Source: Acidobacteriota bacterium | GTDB taxonomy: Bacteria; Acidobacteriota; Vicinamibacteria; Vicinamibacterales; 2-12-FULL-66-21 | Assembly (NCBI GenBank): GCA_016184105.1 | Contig: JACPDI010000012.1 | Location: forward strand, 10,506 to 74,505 | Length of the DNA: 64,000 nt | Direction of reading: 5' to 3' | In this document: positions 1 to 7,346 of the stretch, piece after piece | Layout of the letters: every line of letters begins with the position of its first letter | Numbering within the stretch: the first letter of the stretch is position 1 | Translations under genes and position numbers: made by a program | Notes under the pieces: model-generated | Seen by the model: only the letters and a program-made list of their open reading frames with translations | Database searches by the model: none | Told to the model about the DNA's origin: nothing

Positions 1-1722
1 CAGCCATCGTTCATGGTGTGGATTTCCTGGCTGACTCGCCTCTGGGGCGACCTCCGTAAGGAGCGTCGCCCTCAAGACGTCAGCGGCAGCGGTTCGCTCA
101 CTTGGGGCTTCTTTTTTCGGCTCCTCAATCGGCGGACGCGGCACGTTCACCGCGGCATCTAGCTGTCTCGTCCTGAGTTCTTCCAGCCAACGCCGCAACA
201 GGTGAGTTGATTCGACATCCTCACGGTTATACCCCTCGACGATCACGCGTGTCGCTTCCGCTATCGACGCGGGATCTCGGGCCTCCAACGCCATCTCGAC
301 CGCGATTCGGTGCGTGGCGGCATCACGCAACGGGACCTTGCGTAAATATTCGTAGTACTGTTCCAGTTCCTTGATGGAGTAGCTCTCGACGCCCGCGCGA
401 ACCGCCTGTCGCACGATCGCGTACAGATCTACGAACCGCTTTTCACGTAGTAACTCGTCGAGCGCATCTTGCCGGGTCGCGTAGCGGCCTGCGAGGCGCT
501 TTAGAGCGGTCGTTTCATAAGGGGCGAAGTGATAGATGTGCAGGCCGGGATCGCTGGCCCGGGTTTCGGCGATCACGTCCATCAACGTCTCGAACGCGTG
601 CTGCTCCTCGAGCGGATCCATCGCCCACCACGAGCGATATGTGAATTCTTTACCGCCGCCGATATGTCCGAGCCCGAACAAATAATCGTGACCACCTTCC
701 CTGACAAACCGTGCGCCCTCAAGATCTAGAAACAGGTCCCCAGAGGAAGGTTCGGGTAATCGGCACAGTCCCTCACCAGCCGACACCGGCAAGATCCTGA
801 ACACTGGCTCGTTGCGCGTCCGCTGTTGCAGTTGCACCTGCGCCTGTTCGGCAATTCGATCGTAGGTTTCCCTTGCGCCTCGGGATGGCTTGAACGTGAC
901 GGGCACCGGCAATGTCCCGGCGGCCGCCAGCGTAGTTACGCCTTGAGACACCAGTTCAACGCGCTGAGAGCTGCCAACACCGGCGATAAACGACAGGTGG
1001 TCGTCGGCTCGACGCTGGCTGTTGCAGCGGTCCCACCACCGGCAAACGTCACAATGTTCCACGGGCTCAGGGTAGCTCTCGGCAAGGAGGGCATCTGGTC
1101 CCTTCGCGAGCATTTCCAGCATCTGAGCGCGAATCAACCTGAAGTACGCTGCGTAATCCGCTAAACGGTACTCGTGCACCGCAAACGGATTGCCAGGGGT
1201 TACTACGAAGAACCGTTGCGGAGTGGCGCCCTGGACCTCGGCGAGCAACTCCGTATAAAGCGCGAGCTGGAGAATCGTGCCGCCGCGCGTCTCACGTGCG
1301 AGCTTGGTGTCGTACGGTTCGTATTGGTATTCGCCGAGGCTCGTGCGCACGCCGGTTCCACACGGAACCTTGCGCAGAATGTCCGCATAACCCGTCCAGC
1401 CTTTCCCCGCGAAAGCCCCCTGATAGATCACGTCCGCGCCAGATTTGAGCGCTTCGAGCGTTCGCGCTACGCGGACGTCTGGCGACTCGTCTGTCGCAAT
1501 TTCGACAATGTTCAGCCCTTGGCCGCGAAGGTGATCGACATAGGCTCGCTCGTGTTTGATGCCGCGCTCACGCAGAAGCTGCAACGCGGCGTCCAACCGA
1601 GTCTCTGGAGGATCGATTGTGCCCATGGCCGCAGCCAGGTCCAATCCCGTTCGGTGTTTACAGGCAAGAAAATTCGCCAAGTCTGTCGCGGCCAACACCA
1701 CGGTGTCGTCGGTTACGCGCAA
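1..1722 (-). CDS. TM0106-family RecB-like nuclease (probably N-terminal part of a nuclease-helicase), truncated by the window edge
   Basis: An open frame runs leftward off the window; 574 codons are visible with no stop. I chose a TTG start at 1722-1720 because an in-frame TAA lies just upstream and GGAGG sits 5 bases before the TTG. Visible features fit the TM0106 RecB-like family: an early LACKHRTGLDL segment, GEYQYEPYDTKLAR (RecB-type D and K of the metal site), a late cysteine cluster including HCDVCRWWDRC (Fe-S or Zn type), an RNase H-like stretch starting LFLDLEG, and EGYNREDVESTHLLRRWLEE. In the family the N-terminal nuclease is usually followed by a superfamily-1 helicase; that part would lie outside the window. 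It is the last visible gene of the Ubl operon, 65 bases after the SDH_sah gene, so co-transcription is likely but not proven. Its role in the system, perhaps as nucleic-acid effector, is inference. Confidence 0.8.
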   Translation of the reverse strand, partial: MRVTDDTVVLAATDLANFLACKHRTGLDLAAAMGTIDPPETRLDAALQLLRERGIKHERAYVDHLRGQGLNIVEIATDESPDVRVARTLEALKSGADVIYQGAFAGKGWTGYADILRKVPCGTGVRTSLGEYQYEPYDTKLARETRGGTILQLALYTELLAEVQGATPQRFFVVTPGNPFAVHEYRLADYAAYFRLIRAQMLEMLAKGPDALLAESYPEPVEHCDVCRWWDRCNSQRRADDHLSFIAGVGSSQRVELVSQGVTTLAAAGTLPVPVTFKPSRGARETYDRIAEQAQVQLQQRTRNEPVFRILPVSAGEGLCRLPEPSSGDLFLDLEGARFVREGGHDYLFGLGHIGGGKEFTYRSWWAMDPLEEQHAFETLMDVIAETRASDPGLHIYHFAPYETTALKRLAGRYATRQDALDELLREKRFVDLYAIVRQAVRAGVESYSIKELEQYYEYLRKVPLRDAATHRIAVEMALEARDPASIAEATRVIVEGYNREDVESTHLLRRWLEELRTRQLDAAVNVPRPPIEEPKKEAPSERTAAADVLRATLLTEVAPEASQPGNPHHERWL

Positions 1723-1787
1723 GGTACCCTCCGCGGCAATGGACCGATCAATTTACGGGTCCGCCAAATCGTTCACGGCACTCTCGA

Positions 1788-2738
1788 TCAAGAGGAGCTT
1801 TCAGTCGGCAGTGACGCGTACTCTGACTCGAATAGCTTGTCGCGATCCTTGATCGCCAGACGCTGGAGGCAGTAAAGCTGCCAGTATGACTGCCAGCGCT
1901 CCGTGGCAGGCTCAAGGCGCTCGACGGTCAGGCCGATTTGACTAGCGGCTTCCCAGCCAATCATCTGGCCGTGTGTCAACCACTTCTCGGTGTTCAGTAA
2001 CTCGGCAGCTATCGCCGTAAAGTTGCCGGTTGTTGACCTGAACATCCCTGTCCTCAGTTGATCTTCCGCGAATTTGCGGGCTCGCTCTCGCACGGCCTCA
2101 AAGAGCTTCAAGGTCGCGGGATCAAACTTGCTCAGCATGATCCTGGCCGCGATGTCCTCCGGATCGTCTTGCAAGGTGTCAGAGAACGCCCTATATGCGT
2201 CAAGGTAGTTCTGTACGGAGTGACGAATGGCGTTTCCGTTGCCATCGCGGAGAATTACTTGCGGATCGATCGGCCCCAACTCTGACGTATCGCTCATGAC
2301 AATGGCGTCGGCGCCGAGCGCCATAAGCGTCCCTGCGCTCTTGGCAAAATCTGGAACGATGACGCGCAAGCGCCCAGTGCCCACGCACGTGTGAACCAGG
2401 GTTATCAGCTTTTCCGCTGCGTCGATATCGCCACCGCCAGTGTGGAGCAACAAGTCCAGATCGCGACCCCTTTCCACGTTATGGAGGAGGTCCACAAAAA
2501 ACACAATGTCATCCCGATCGATCGAGGCCGCGTTGCCGCTCACAAAACACACAAGGTAGGTGCCGTACGACTCGCGAATCTTCTTAAGAAGCGCCTGTCT
2601 TTGATAGCGTGGCGCGTTGAGCGCCTGAAACATCGGCGTTTTGGTTGGCTGGAGCGGCGGAACATCTGGAGTGGGTGGCACCTCCCCGGAATTCTGCACC
2701 TTCACGTCGGCAACGTCACCATCGTTTACGCTTGCCAT
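1788..2738 (-). CDS. SDH_sah-family ClpP-fold serine protease
   Basis: A 316-residue protein of the serine dehydrogenase proteinase (SDH_sah, PF01972) family, a soluble relative of the ClpP/SppA fold. The frame can be extended to 2822, but the ATG at 2738 has AGGAGT 8 bases upstream and overlaps the preceding gene by 23 bases, as expected in an operon. Visible motifs are LLHTGGGDIDAAEKL (the GG oxyanion loop), PDFAKSAGTLMALGAD with the candidate nucleophile Ser in KSAG, and SELGPIDPQ. The N-terminal ~40 residues are polar and proline-rich, with no signal peptide. Its position between DUF6527 and the RecB-like nuclease suggests it degrades or processes proteins marked by the Ubl machinery; that is inference. 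SDH_sah genes also occur alone elsewhere. Confidence 0.85.
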   Translation of the reverse strand: MASVNDGDVADVKVQNSGEVPPTPDVPPLQPTKTPMFQALNAPRYQRQALLKKIRESYGTYLVCFVSGNAASIDRDDIVFFVDLLHNVERGRDLDLLLHTGGGDIDAAEKLITLVHTCVGTGRLRVIVPDFAKSAGTLMALGADAIVMSDTSELGPIDPQVILRDGNGNAIRHSVQNYLDAYRAFSDTLQDDPEDIAARIMLSKFDPATLKLFEAVRERARKFAEDQLRTGMFRSTTGNFTAIAAELLNTEKWLTHGQMIGWEAASQIGLTVERLEPATERWQSYWQLYCLQRLAIKDRDKLFESEYASLPTESSS

Positions 2739-3087
2739 GCTTGTGACTCCTATCAGGAACCCAAATGACTCGACCCCTTCGAAGGATGTAGTGGCAGCGT
2801 TTCTCCGGAGCGTCAAAATCAACGCTCGGCCACACCGTCAAGACGTCCGACTGCCGAAACCGCCAATGCGGCCATCGCCCCCTGTCAAGGTTCAAGAAGA
2901 TGCGATGGCCGCTACCGCACGCACAGTCGAAAACCAGCCACTTCGGCGTCTCGCCGGACTGCACGAGAATGACAGCACCGTCCTTTAATCGTTCCGGAAC
3001 TTCATCGGCAGCTTCGACGACGCTGACGATTCGCCAGGTCGGCCCAGTTAGGCGTCGCCACCAATCGCGCCAGCCTAGACCGCCCAC
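2716..3087 (-). CDS. DUF6527 family protein
   Basis: A 123-residue protein with a GTG start at 3087 that overlaps the end of the E1 gene by 13 bases, so translation is probably coupled. The central part carries FDCACGSGHRIFLNLD, the Cys-rich CxCGxGH signature of DUF6527, followed by tryptophan-rich WPHWRF and LTVWPSVDF segments. The C-terminus is very basic (HKHGKRKRW) and overlaps the start of the SDH_sah gene. DUF6527 genes are repeatedly found beside E1/E2/Ubl genes in bacteria. The cysteine/histidine pattern suggests a small zinc-binding fold, so a substrate- or E3-like adaptor is conceivable. No biochemical function is established that I can cite. Confidence 0.8.
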   Translation of the reverse strand: MGGLGWRDWWRRLTGPTWRIVSVVEAADEVPERLKDGAVILVQSGETPKWLVFDCACGSGHRIFLNLDRGRWPHWRFRQSDVLTVWPSVDFDAPEKRCHYILRRGRVIWVPDRSHKHGKRKRW

Positions 3088-4460
3088 GCCTGCTCCAGAA
3101 AGGGTTCAGTGCGTCCGAGGCCGATCTTTCGCGTGATCGGATCGCAATAGTGGTTCTTGCGCGGCTCGGCGCTATTCGTTGAAATTTCCCGGTCGTGATG
3201 TCGGAGCAGGATTTCGCTTGGCCGATACTCTGGCCCGTACCCGATGAGCCGCTCAAGTAATTCAGCAACCGCTGCGCACGCCACTGCCGTGGTGAACGTC
3301 ACAACCGCTGGTTCCACCGCTCCGAGAGCTGGCGCATACCCTTCGTCGGCCCGGCGCACTCGTTCCGCGGGGGTCAGAAGTTCGGCGGCCGCTCGACTCA
3401 GGTCGACTCGCCCACGACATACGAGGCATGCCTGACCCGGAGTTAACACTGTCACGCGGCCGTCAATTCCCGAGAGTGTCCCGTCGGTAGTGCTGGTCAG
3501 CAACACGCCGCAGTCGATAACAGGCATGAGCAAGTAAGTCGCCGCGCGCGATAGCACGAGCCGCCCAGCATTGTCGTCAGTGCAGCCGAACACAACATCG
3601 AGACCGGTTAATGTCTGAGCAGCGTCGCGCGTCGTCAACATGGCATTCACTGCCTCCACTTGCGCGCCTTCCGCCACAGCCCTGAGATGCGCCGACAGGA
3701 CATCGACTTTTGGTCGGCCAACCTGTCGAGGGAACGAACCGTAAACTCTCGTTACGTTGCTTTCTGACAAGTGGTCAGGATCAATCAGCGTGAATCGCGT
3801 GACGCCAAGCCTTACAAGCTGCTCTGCAACCGCTGAACCTGTGCCCCCGCATCCGACTATCCCGATGCGCAAGTCTGATAGCGTCTCTTGCACGGCCTTG
3901 CCAAAGGCCCGAACATTACGGTCGAACGATGGCGATAGGCCGGTCTGCTCAGCATCGAAGGTTCGATATAGGCGCAGGCGATCGCCGACAATCCACAGTC
4001 GATCGATTGACGGCGTGCGGCCATCGTGACCATGCAGTTGGCCCGTAAAACACAAGCCTCGCTCCCGCGGAGACAGGATCAGTGCCCCGTAGTAGTCACT
4101 GTTGGTCCGTAGCCGAAACAAATCTGCGAGCTGCGTGTCTACGATGCGATCGTGCGGACTAGGTCTCGGCCATGAATCGACGCCTGGATGCGTGTGCACC
4201 CATATCGCTATAGCGCCATCTTCCTCCGCTCGTCCGAGCGCGTGTACATACCCTTCGGAGGCGACCGTTAGACCATCGGTTTCGCGCCGCAAATAGGCCG
4301 AATCGTGAACGCTGTGAAACTCGCGACCGAGTAATCTCAGATCACCGTTTGGTGAATCAAGAATCCTAGCGGTTAACACTCCGCCTGATTCCAAAGGTTG
4401 GCAGGCCGCTTTCTCCAGCTCACCCGCCATAGACGAGGGAAGAACAAGAGTGACCGCCAT
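3075..4460 (-). CDS. JAB (JAMM) deubiquitinase-E1 (ThiF) fusion protein
   Basis: A 461-residue two-domain enzyme. The start is the ATG at 4460, which overlaps the E2 stop as TGATG (translational coupling); the frame extends to 4580, but that part lies inside E2. Residues ~10-150 form a JAB metallopeptidase: an early ESGG glutamate, then HTHPG and SPHD, which complete the Hx Hx7-SxxD zinc motif. Residues ~180-420 form a ThiF/E1 adenylyltransferase: GCGGTGS nucleotide loop, DPDHLSESN, VTRVYG arginine, VFGCTDD, and VIDCGVL with a candidate catalytic cysteine. ACLVC and a later YCDP may bind structural zinc. In known systems E1 adenylates the Ubl C-terminus and JAB matures or removes it. Fusion of opposing activities in one chain is a feature of the multiubiquitin/E2-E operon class. 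Confidence 0.9.
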   Translation of the reverse strand: MAVTLVLPSSMAGELEKAACQPLESGGVLTARILDSPNGDLRLLGREFHSVHDSAYLRRETDGLTVASEGYVHALGRAEEDGAIAIWVHTHPGVDSWPRPSPHDRIVDTQLADLFRLRTNSDYYGALILSPRERGLCFTGQLHGHDGRTPSIDRLWIVGDRLRLYRTFDAEQTGLSPSFDRNVRAFGKAVQETLSDLRIGIVGCGGTGSAVAEQLVRLGVTRFTLIDPDHLSESNVTRVYGSFPRQVGRPKVDVLSAHLRAVAEGAQVEAVNAMLTTRDAAQTLTGLDVVFGCTDDNAGRLVLSRAATYLLMPVIDCGVLLTSTTDGTLSGIDGRVTVLTPGQACLVCRGRVDLSRAAAELLTPAERVRRADEGYAPALGAVEPAVVTFTTAVACAAVAELLERLIGYGPEYRPSEILLRHHDREISTNSAEPRKNHYCDPITRKIGLGRTEPFLEQAWAV

Positions 4461-4849
4461 CAGCTGTGATTGCCCGTGTATCGCCGGAGTTCTTGTCGAA
4501 TCAACGCCACAAAGCTCTCCAACGAATCGACCCCTGACTTCCACTGGCCTCCGTTGAAATGCCTTGACCACCGCTGCCACGACCGGCCGAGATGTTGCTC
4601 AACGCAATTGGTAGCTGGAATCGGTTGCCCATTCGTCAAATTCACGGCCGGCCCAAACCACCACATGTCCGGCGGAACGTCCGGATAGCCAGGACTTAGT
4701 CGGAGCAACAGATCGGACTCGCGACGGTCGTAGCCAGGTGGCAAAGGAAAGCCTGGTAAGACAACGCAGATCATGTTTGCCTCGGGGACCACTTCGTATG
4801 TCTGACCGCGTCCCTCGAGGTATGCGCGGTCTTCAGCCGGCAGACTCAT
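4460..4849 (-). CDS. E2-like ubiquitin-conjugating protein (Prok-E2_E type)
   Basis: A 129-residue protein matching the prokaryotic E2 family E. An N-terminal helix and beta-meander (AYLEGRGQTYEVV, ICVVLPGFPLPPGYD) leads to the SPGYPDVPPDMWWF segment, equivalent to the E2 Y-P-x-x-P region. ATNCVEQHLGRSWQRWSRHF follows, with the single well-placed cysteine expected to carry the Ubl thioester and a nearby histidine and tryptophan. The C-terminal helix is SLESFVALIRQELRRY. It starts 6 bases after the Ubl gene ends and its stop overlaps the E1 start, so the three core genes are tightly coupled. It would transfer the Ubl from E1 to a target; the target is unknown. Confidence 0.88.
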   Translation of the reverse strand: MSLPAEDRAYLEGRGQTYEVVPEANMICVVLPGFPLPPGYDRRESDLLLRLSPGYPDVPPDMWWFGPAVNLTNGQPIPATNCVEQHLGRSWQRWSRHFNGGQWKSGVDSLESFVALIRQELRRYTGNHS

Positions 4850-4855
4850 CGAACC

Positions 4856-5122
4856 TCACCTCTGATGGCGACCAGGGTTGATTTGCGACGGCGCCGTGAA
4901 AAGCCGCAGGCCGTTGCGAATATCAACGACCTCGTTGTTTTCGATTTTCTTGTCCTGGCCCCCGGGGACGACCTGGAACAGGTCGCGATCGGGGCCGACG
5001 GGCGTTGTGGGCAAACTTCGCAGCTCACTGCCGGTCATTTGCTCTTTGGTGACGGTGTAATGAACACGATCAATCTGGATCTGAAACTGCTGAGGACCAT
5101 GGGGTTTCTCGTCTTGGGGCAT
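4856..5122 (-). CDS. Ubiquitin-like protein (multiubiquitin family, single domain)
   Basis: An 88-residue protein, first gene of the operon, with AGGAGG 6 bases before the ATG at 5122. After a ~10-residue polar leader there is one beta-grasp domain (about residues 12-75): FQIQIDRVHYTVTKEQMTG, SELRSLP, then LFQVVPGGQDKKIENNEVVDI and LRLFTAPSQINPG. This is the multiubiquitin (PF14452) pattern, but in one copy rather than the tandem repeats often seen. The chain ends PGRHQR rather than in a bare GG, so the JAB domain downstream may need to trim it to ...NPG before activation. That maturation step is inference. Confidence 0.87.
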   Translation of the reverse strand: MPQDEKPHGPQQFQIQIDRVHYTVTKEQMTGSELRSLPTTPVGPDRDLFQVVPGGQDKKIENNEVVDIRNGLRLFTAPSQINPGRHQR

Positions 5123-5144
5123 CGCTTCCTCCTGTTGTGATACT

Positions 5145-5174
5145 ACGATACCATGACACCATGATACTTGACAA
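5145..5174 (-). promoter_or_regulatory. Candidate promoter of the Ubl operon
   Basis: Read on the minus strand there is TTGTCA (5174-5169), an 18-base spacer and TATCGT (5150-5145), placing transcription start near 5138, about 16 bases before the Ubl ATG, with the AGGAGG site inside that leader. The -35 box occupies the same base pairs as the -35 of the divergent regulator. Sequence match only. Confidence 0.5.
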
Positions 5175-5186
5175 CCGTGGTGTCAT
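5153..5186. promoter_or_regulatory. Candidate operator: 9-bp perfect inverted repeat
   Basis: ATGACACCA (5153-5161) and TGGTGTCAT (5178-5186) are exact reverse complements separated by 16 bases. The repeat is centred on the shared -35 region of the two divergent promoters. This is where a dimeric ribbon-helix-helix repressor could switch both transcripts. A shorter direct repeat, CCATGA twice at 5151-5163, overlaps the left arm. Confidence 0.55.
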
Positions 5187-5196
5187 CCCCCAAAAT
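5168..5196 (+). promoter_or_regulatory. Candidate promoter of the ribbon-helix-helix gene (leaderless transcript)
   Basis: TTGACA (5168-5173), a 17-base spacer and CAAAAT (5191-5196) predict a transcription start at about 5203. That is exactly the ATG chosen for the regulator, so its mRNA may be leaderless; no Shine-Dalgarno sequence is visible. Confidence 0.5.
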
Positions 5197-5202
5197 GGGG
5201 CC

Positions 5203-5409
5203 ATGAAACCTGCCAAGTCGATGACGATCCGTCTTTCAGCGGACCAAGCGGAGGCGCTAGAAACGATCGCGACGGTCGATGATCAGTCCATTGCGGAGGT
5301 GATTCGCGCTGCCATCGCCGATCATGTGGAAAAGCGTCGGCACGAACGGACGTTTCAGGACGGTCTAAAGCAGCGAATCGACAGGGCGAAGCGCATGCTC
5401 AGTCGCTAG
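5203..5409 (+). CDS. Ribbon-helix-helix (CopG/Arc-type) transcriptional regulator
   Basis: A 68-residue protein. MTIRLSADQAEALETIA is the strand-helix start of an RHH domain and SIAEVIRAAIADHVEKRR its second helix; the basic C-terminal half (KQRIDRAKRMLSR) is an extra helix. The longer frame from 5137 includes promoter sequence, so I start at 5203, where the predicted promoter gives a leaderless message. It is divergent to the Ubl operon across an inverted repeat. The likely role is autorepression and repression of the operon. RHH proteins are also antitoxins, but the following 276 bases contain no convincing toxin. Confidence 0.75.
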   Translation: MKPAKSMTIRLSADQAEALETIATVDDQSIAEVIRAAIADHVEKRRHERTFQDGLKQRIDRAKRMLSR

Positions 5410-5685
5410 GTGCTGAAGCCACGCCAGTATCTTTGCCCGCCTCCCGAAAACTTGACCGCTGCGCACGAAAGGGCCCGTCCTGACCGGAGACGGTCCAACG
5501 ATCTGCACCGATTTCCTAGAAACAACGAAGCGAGCCAAAATCACCGACGACGTTTGGGTCGCCGCTGGACCACATTCTCGGGCTGTAGCTCGGAGGCAAT
5601 GAACGTCGGCATTTCCCTCAACGTGCTGTTTTTGATTTCGTGAGCAGCGCTACACGTGCTCCTGTCGTCCAACGCGAGTGCGCGG
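5410..5685. other. Spacer without a clear gene
   Basis: A 77-codon GTG frame (5410-5643) begins right after the RHH stop but has no recognisable domain. A second plus frame, without a start codon, reads TGDGPTICTDFLETTKRAKI and could be a decayed coding remnant. Neither is supported enough to call. Confidence 0.3.
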
Positions 5686-6370
5686 CTAACAGTCAATGAC
5701 TGTTGGCGGATGCACAAGCCTGTACCGCTCGTCGACGAGGCTCACGTTGTGGATGGGGATTCCTTGATGCTCGTATCGACCGTAGCCACCATGAACGTGG
5801 CCACAGATCACGATCTTGGGCCGGGCCCTCTCGACCGCCGCTAGCAGCTCCCACATGCCGCAGTTGACCGGCGTCGAGATCAAACGCACGGTCGCCGTAG
5901 CCACAAGGTGGCTGATGCGACACCAAAATGTCGATGCCGAACGGAATCGCCGCGTAGATAGGTTCGAGGTCGCCGGCCTCCTTCATGAAGGCCCATTGCA
6001 GGAACGTGTTCGACCACGGAGTGCCCCACACAGAGATCTGGCCAGCCCCGGGCACAGGCATGGTCGTCTCTTCATCAACCAGGATCTGCATGTCCGTCGA
6101 GCGCGCATGTTTTGGGGAGTCGGAGCGAAAGCTACACGCCTGCCCGCACCAGTCATGATTGCCCCACGTCAGAATCTTGTGCGTCGCGGGCGCGTTCGCC
6201 AGCCACGGACGAACCTTCTGGTCGAACCAAGCCTTCTGCTGATGAGGATCGTGCCGTGCCACGAACGGGCCGAAGCGGTCCGGGCAGATATCGCCAGCAA
6301 CGATCAAGAGATCGCACGGCGGGATGTCAGGCAGAAATCCGTGCTGGTCACTGAGCGCGACGATCCGCAT
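5686..6370 (-). pseudogene. Calcineurin-like metallophosphoesterase, interrupted by a frameshift
   Basis: Read leftward from ATG 6370, the first ~165 codons give the metal-binding motifs of the family in order: DQHG, GDICPD, GNHDWCG and SHQPPCGYGD. After FDLD the frame turns to unrelated sequence (ending at 5693). A frame offset by one base continues at once with TPVNCGMWELL, ARPKIVICGHVHGGYG (the GHxH motif) and a normal end at 5686. A single lost base around 5873-5880 explains both. Joined, the protein would be ~228 residues, a usual length. It is either a genuine null allele or a sequence error. The substrate is unknown; the gene lies inside the island. Confidence 0.8.
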
Positions 6371-6890
6371 GGTGAACTCACCACAACGATCTCATCGTCT
6401 ACGCAACCGTGGAAGTCGAAAGCGAGAATGAAGGATGTTCAGAATCTGGATGTGTTCATTAATAACAAACACGCCGATTCGCTGAACGATGGCCTCGGGA
6501 CGGTTGACCCGTCCGAGGCCTCCAGAGCGTTGCCAAAATGTCTCCAAAACTCCGGTGGAATCCGGAGGATTGCGGTCGACTGCCGAGAACTGACGCGTGG
6601 CAACAAGGCGTTGGGACTCAAACTCTTAGAGCCAGAAGTGACGCGCCATCAACAAGTTAGATGTGGCCGCTCGTAGAATTCGAATCCCTGCCTCACCGCC
6701 AGTTAAGTTGTTCTATCCATTGACCTTTCCTTCGGAGACGTTCCCCGTCTCCAAAATGTCCCCAGACCTCTGTACGGCCGGCGGCGGTTCAAGCGAACAC
6801 GAAGTATGGACGCTTCTTTCAGTTCCCGTGAGGGCGCCTGCCGTGCGTTCGCGCACCGAATTGAAGCCCCACATCTCGCGGCCATCCACG
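6371..6890. other. Gene-free island end with hairpins
   Basis: No frame here shows a recognisable domain. It contains a strong hairpin (GGCCTCGGGACGG / CCGTCCGAGGCC, 6491-6520, one bulged base), the displaced tRNA 3' end (6675-6701), and a second perfect 7-bp hairpin (GGAGACG / CGTCTCC, 6734-6752) just downstream of the AbiEii remnant on the minus strand. Confidence 0.5.
6675..6701 (+). other. Displaced tRNA 3' end, candidate attachment site
   Basis: The sequence from the T-loop onward, TTCGAATCCCTG then CCTCACCGCCA, is a proper tRNA 3' half: T-loop TTCGAAT, T-stem 3' strand, acceptor strand CCTCACC, discriminator G, CCA. The 5' strand of the T-stem would have to be CAGGG but reads TAGAA, so no whole tRNA is present. 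Islands that integrate into tRNA 3' ends leave such a copy at the far end. From its orientation the intact tRNA, expected to begin GGTGAGG and be of the Ser/Leu long-arm kind, should lie left of the window, placing the Ubl operon inside the island. Confidence 0.6.
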
Positions 6891-7346
6891 TCACCGTGAC
6901 CGAACTTCTGAGAGGATGGGGTCAAGCCAGGCGCCCAGTAACCGGTGGACATCGTCAAGGTTTGTCGGCAGGCCAACGCGCTCTGCTTCCCTCCGATAGC
7001 TGACTGCAAGTTCGCGCAGAGGGGGCGGCAGCCGATCGGGGACGGGGTGCGTAGCACGTCGGTCGAACACGCGCCGAATGACGTCCTTGAGGAGCCTGGC
7101 GTCCACCCGAGCGTGATCCGCATCCAAATCCACCGAGACTCGGGCATGCTCACCAAGTCTGGTCTCGAGAGCCATGCCTCCCTTGACCGCCCATCGGTTC
7201 GGCGCAACTTTCGTGAGTCGTACGATCACGCGTTCCAGGGCGGCCTGGCGACGGATGATGTATGCGGGAACGCCGAGACGACGGGCCCGGTCGCGCAGCG
7301 TGGCCTCGACCGCAGCGCGAAAGCCGGCGGGCGTCGCGTACTCACG
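6891..7346 (-). pseudogene. AbiEii/AbiGii-type toxin with a large internal deletion
   Basis: From the GTG at 7346 (overlapping the antitoxin stop by several bases, as is normal for abiE pairs; an ATG at 7394 is an alternative) the protein is ~151 residues; family members are about 280-300. The N-terminal part is typical: a helix ending PNRWAVKGGMALETRLGEHAR and the nucleotidyltransferase motif VDLDADH. It then jumps straight to the family's C-terminal segment (RRVFDRRATHPVPD, LPPPLRELAVSYRREAERVGL, LLGAWLDPIL). Roughly 100 central residues, including the rest of the catalytic core, are missing while the frame stays open. The product should be inactive. Confidence 0.75.

Noticed and set aside
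61-120. Frameshift within the RecB-like gene suggested by fragmented plus-strand frames
   Set aside because: Direct minus-strand translation from 1722 to 1 is uninterrupted; the gene simply runs off the window.
1174-1875. 233-codon plus-strand frame at the left end
   Set aside because: The minus strand carries a continuous RecB-like coding sequence with cysteine and nuclease motifs across the same bases; the plus frame has none.
5410-5643. Toxin gene partner for the RHH protein
   Set aside because: The 77-codon frame has no toxin-like fold (no PIN, RelE or BrnT features) and an unnatural residue mix.
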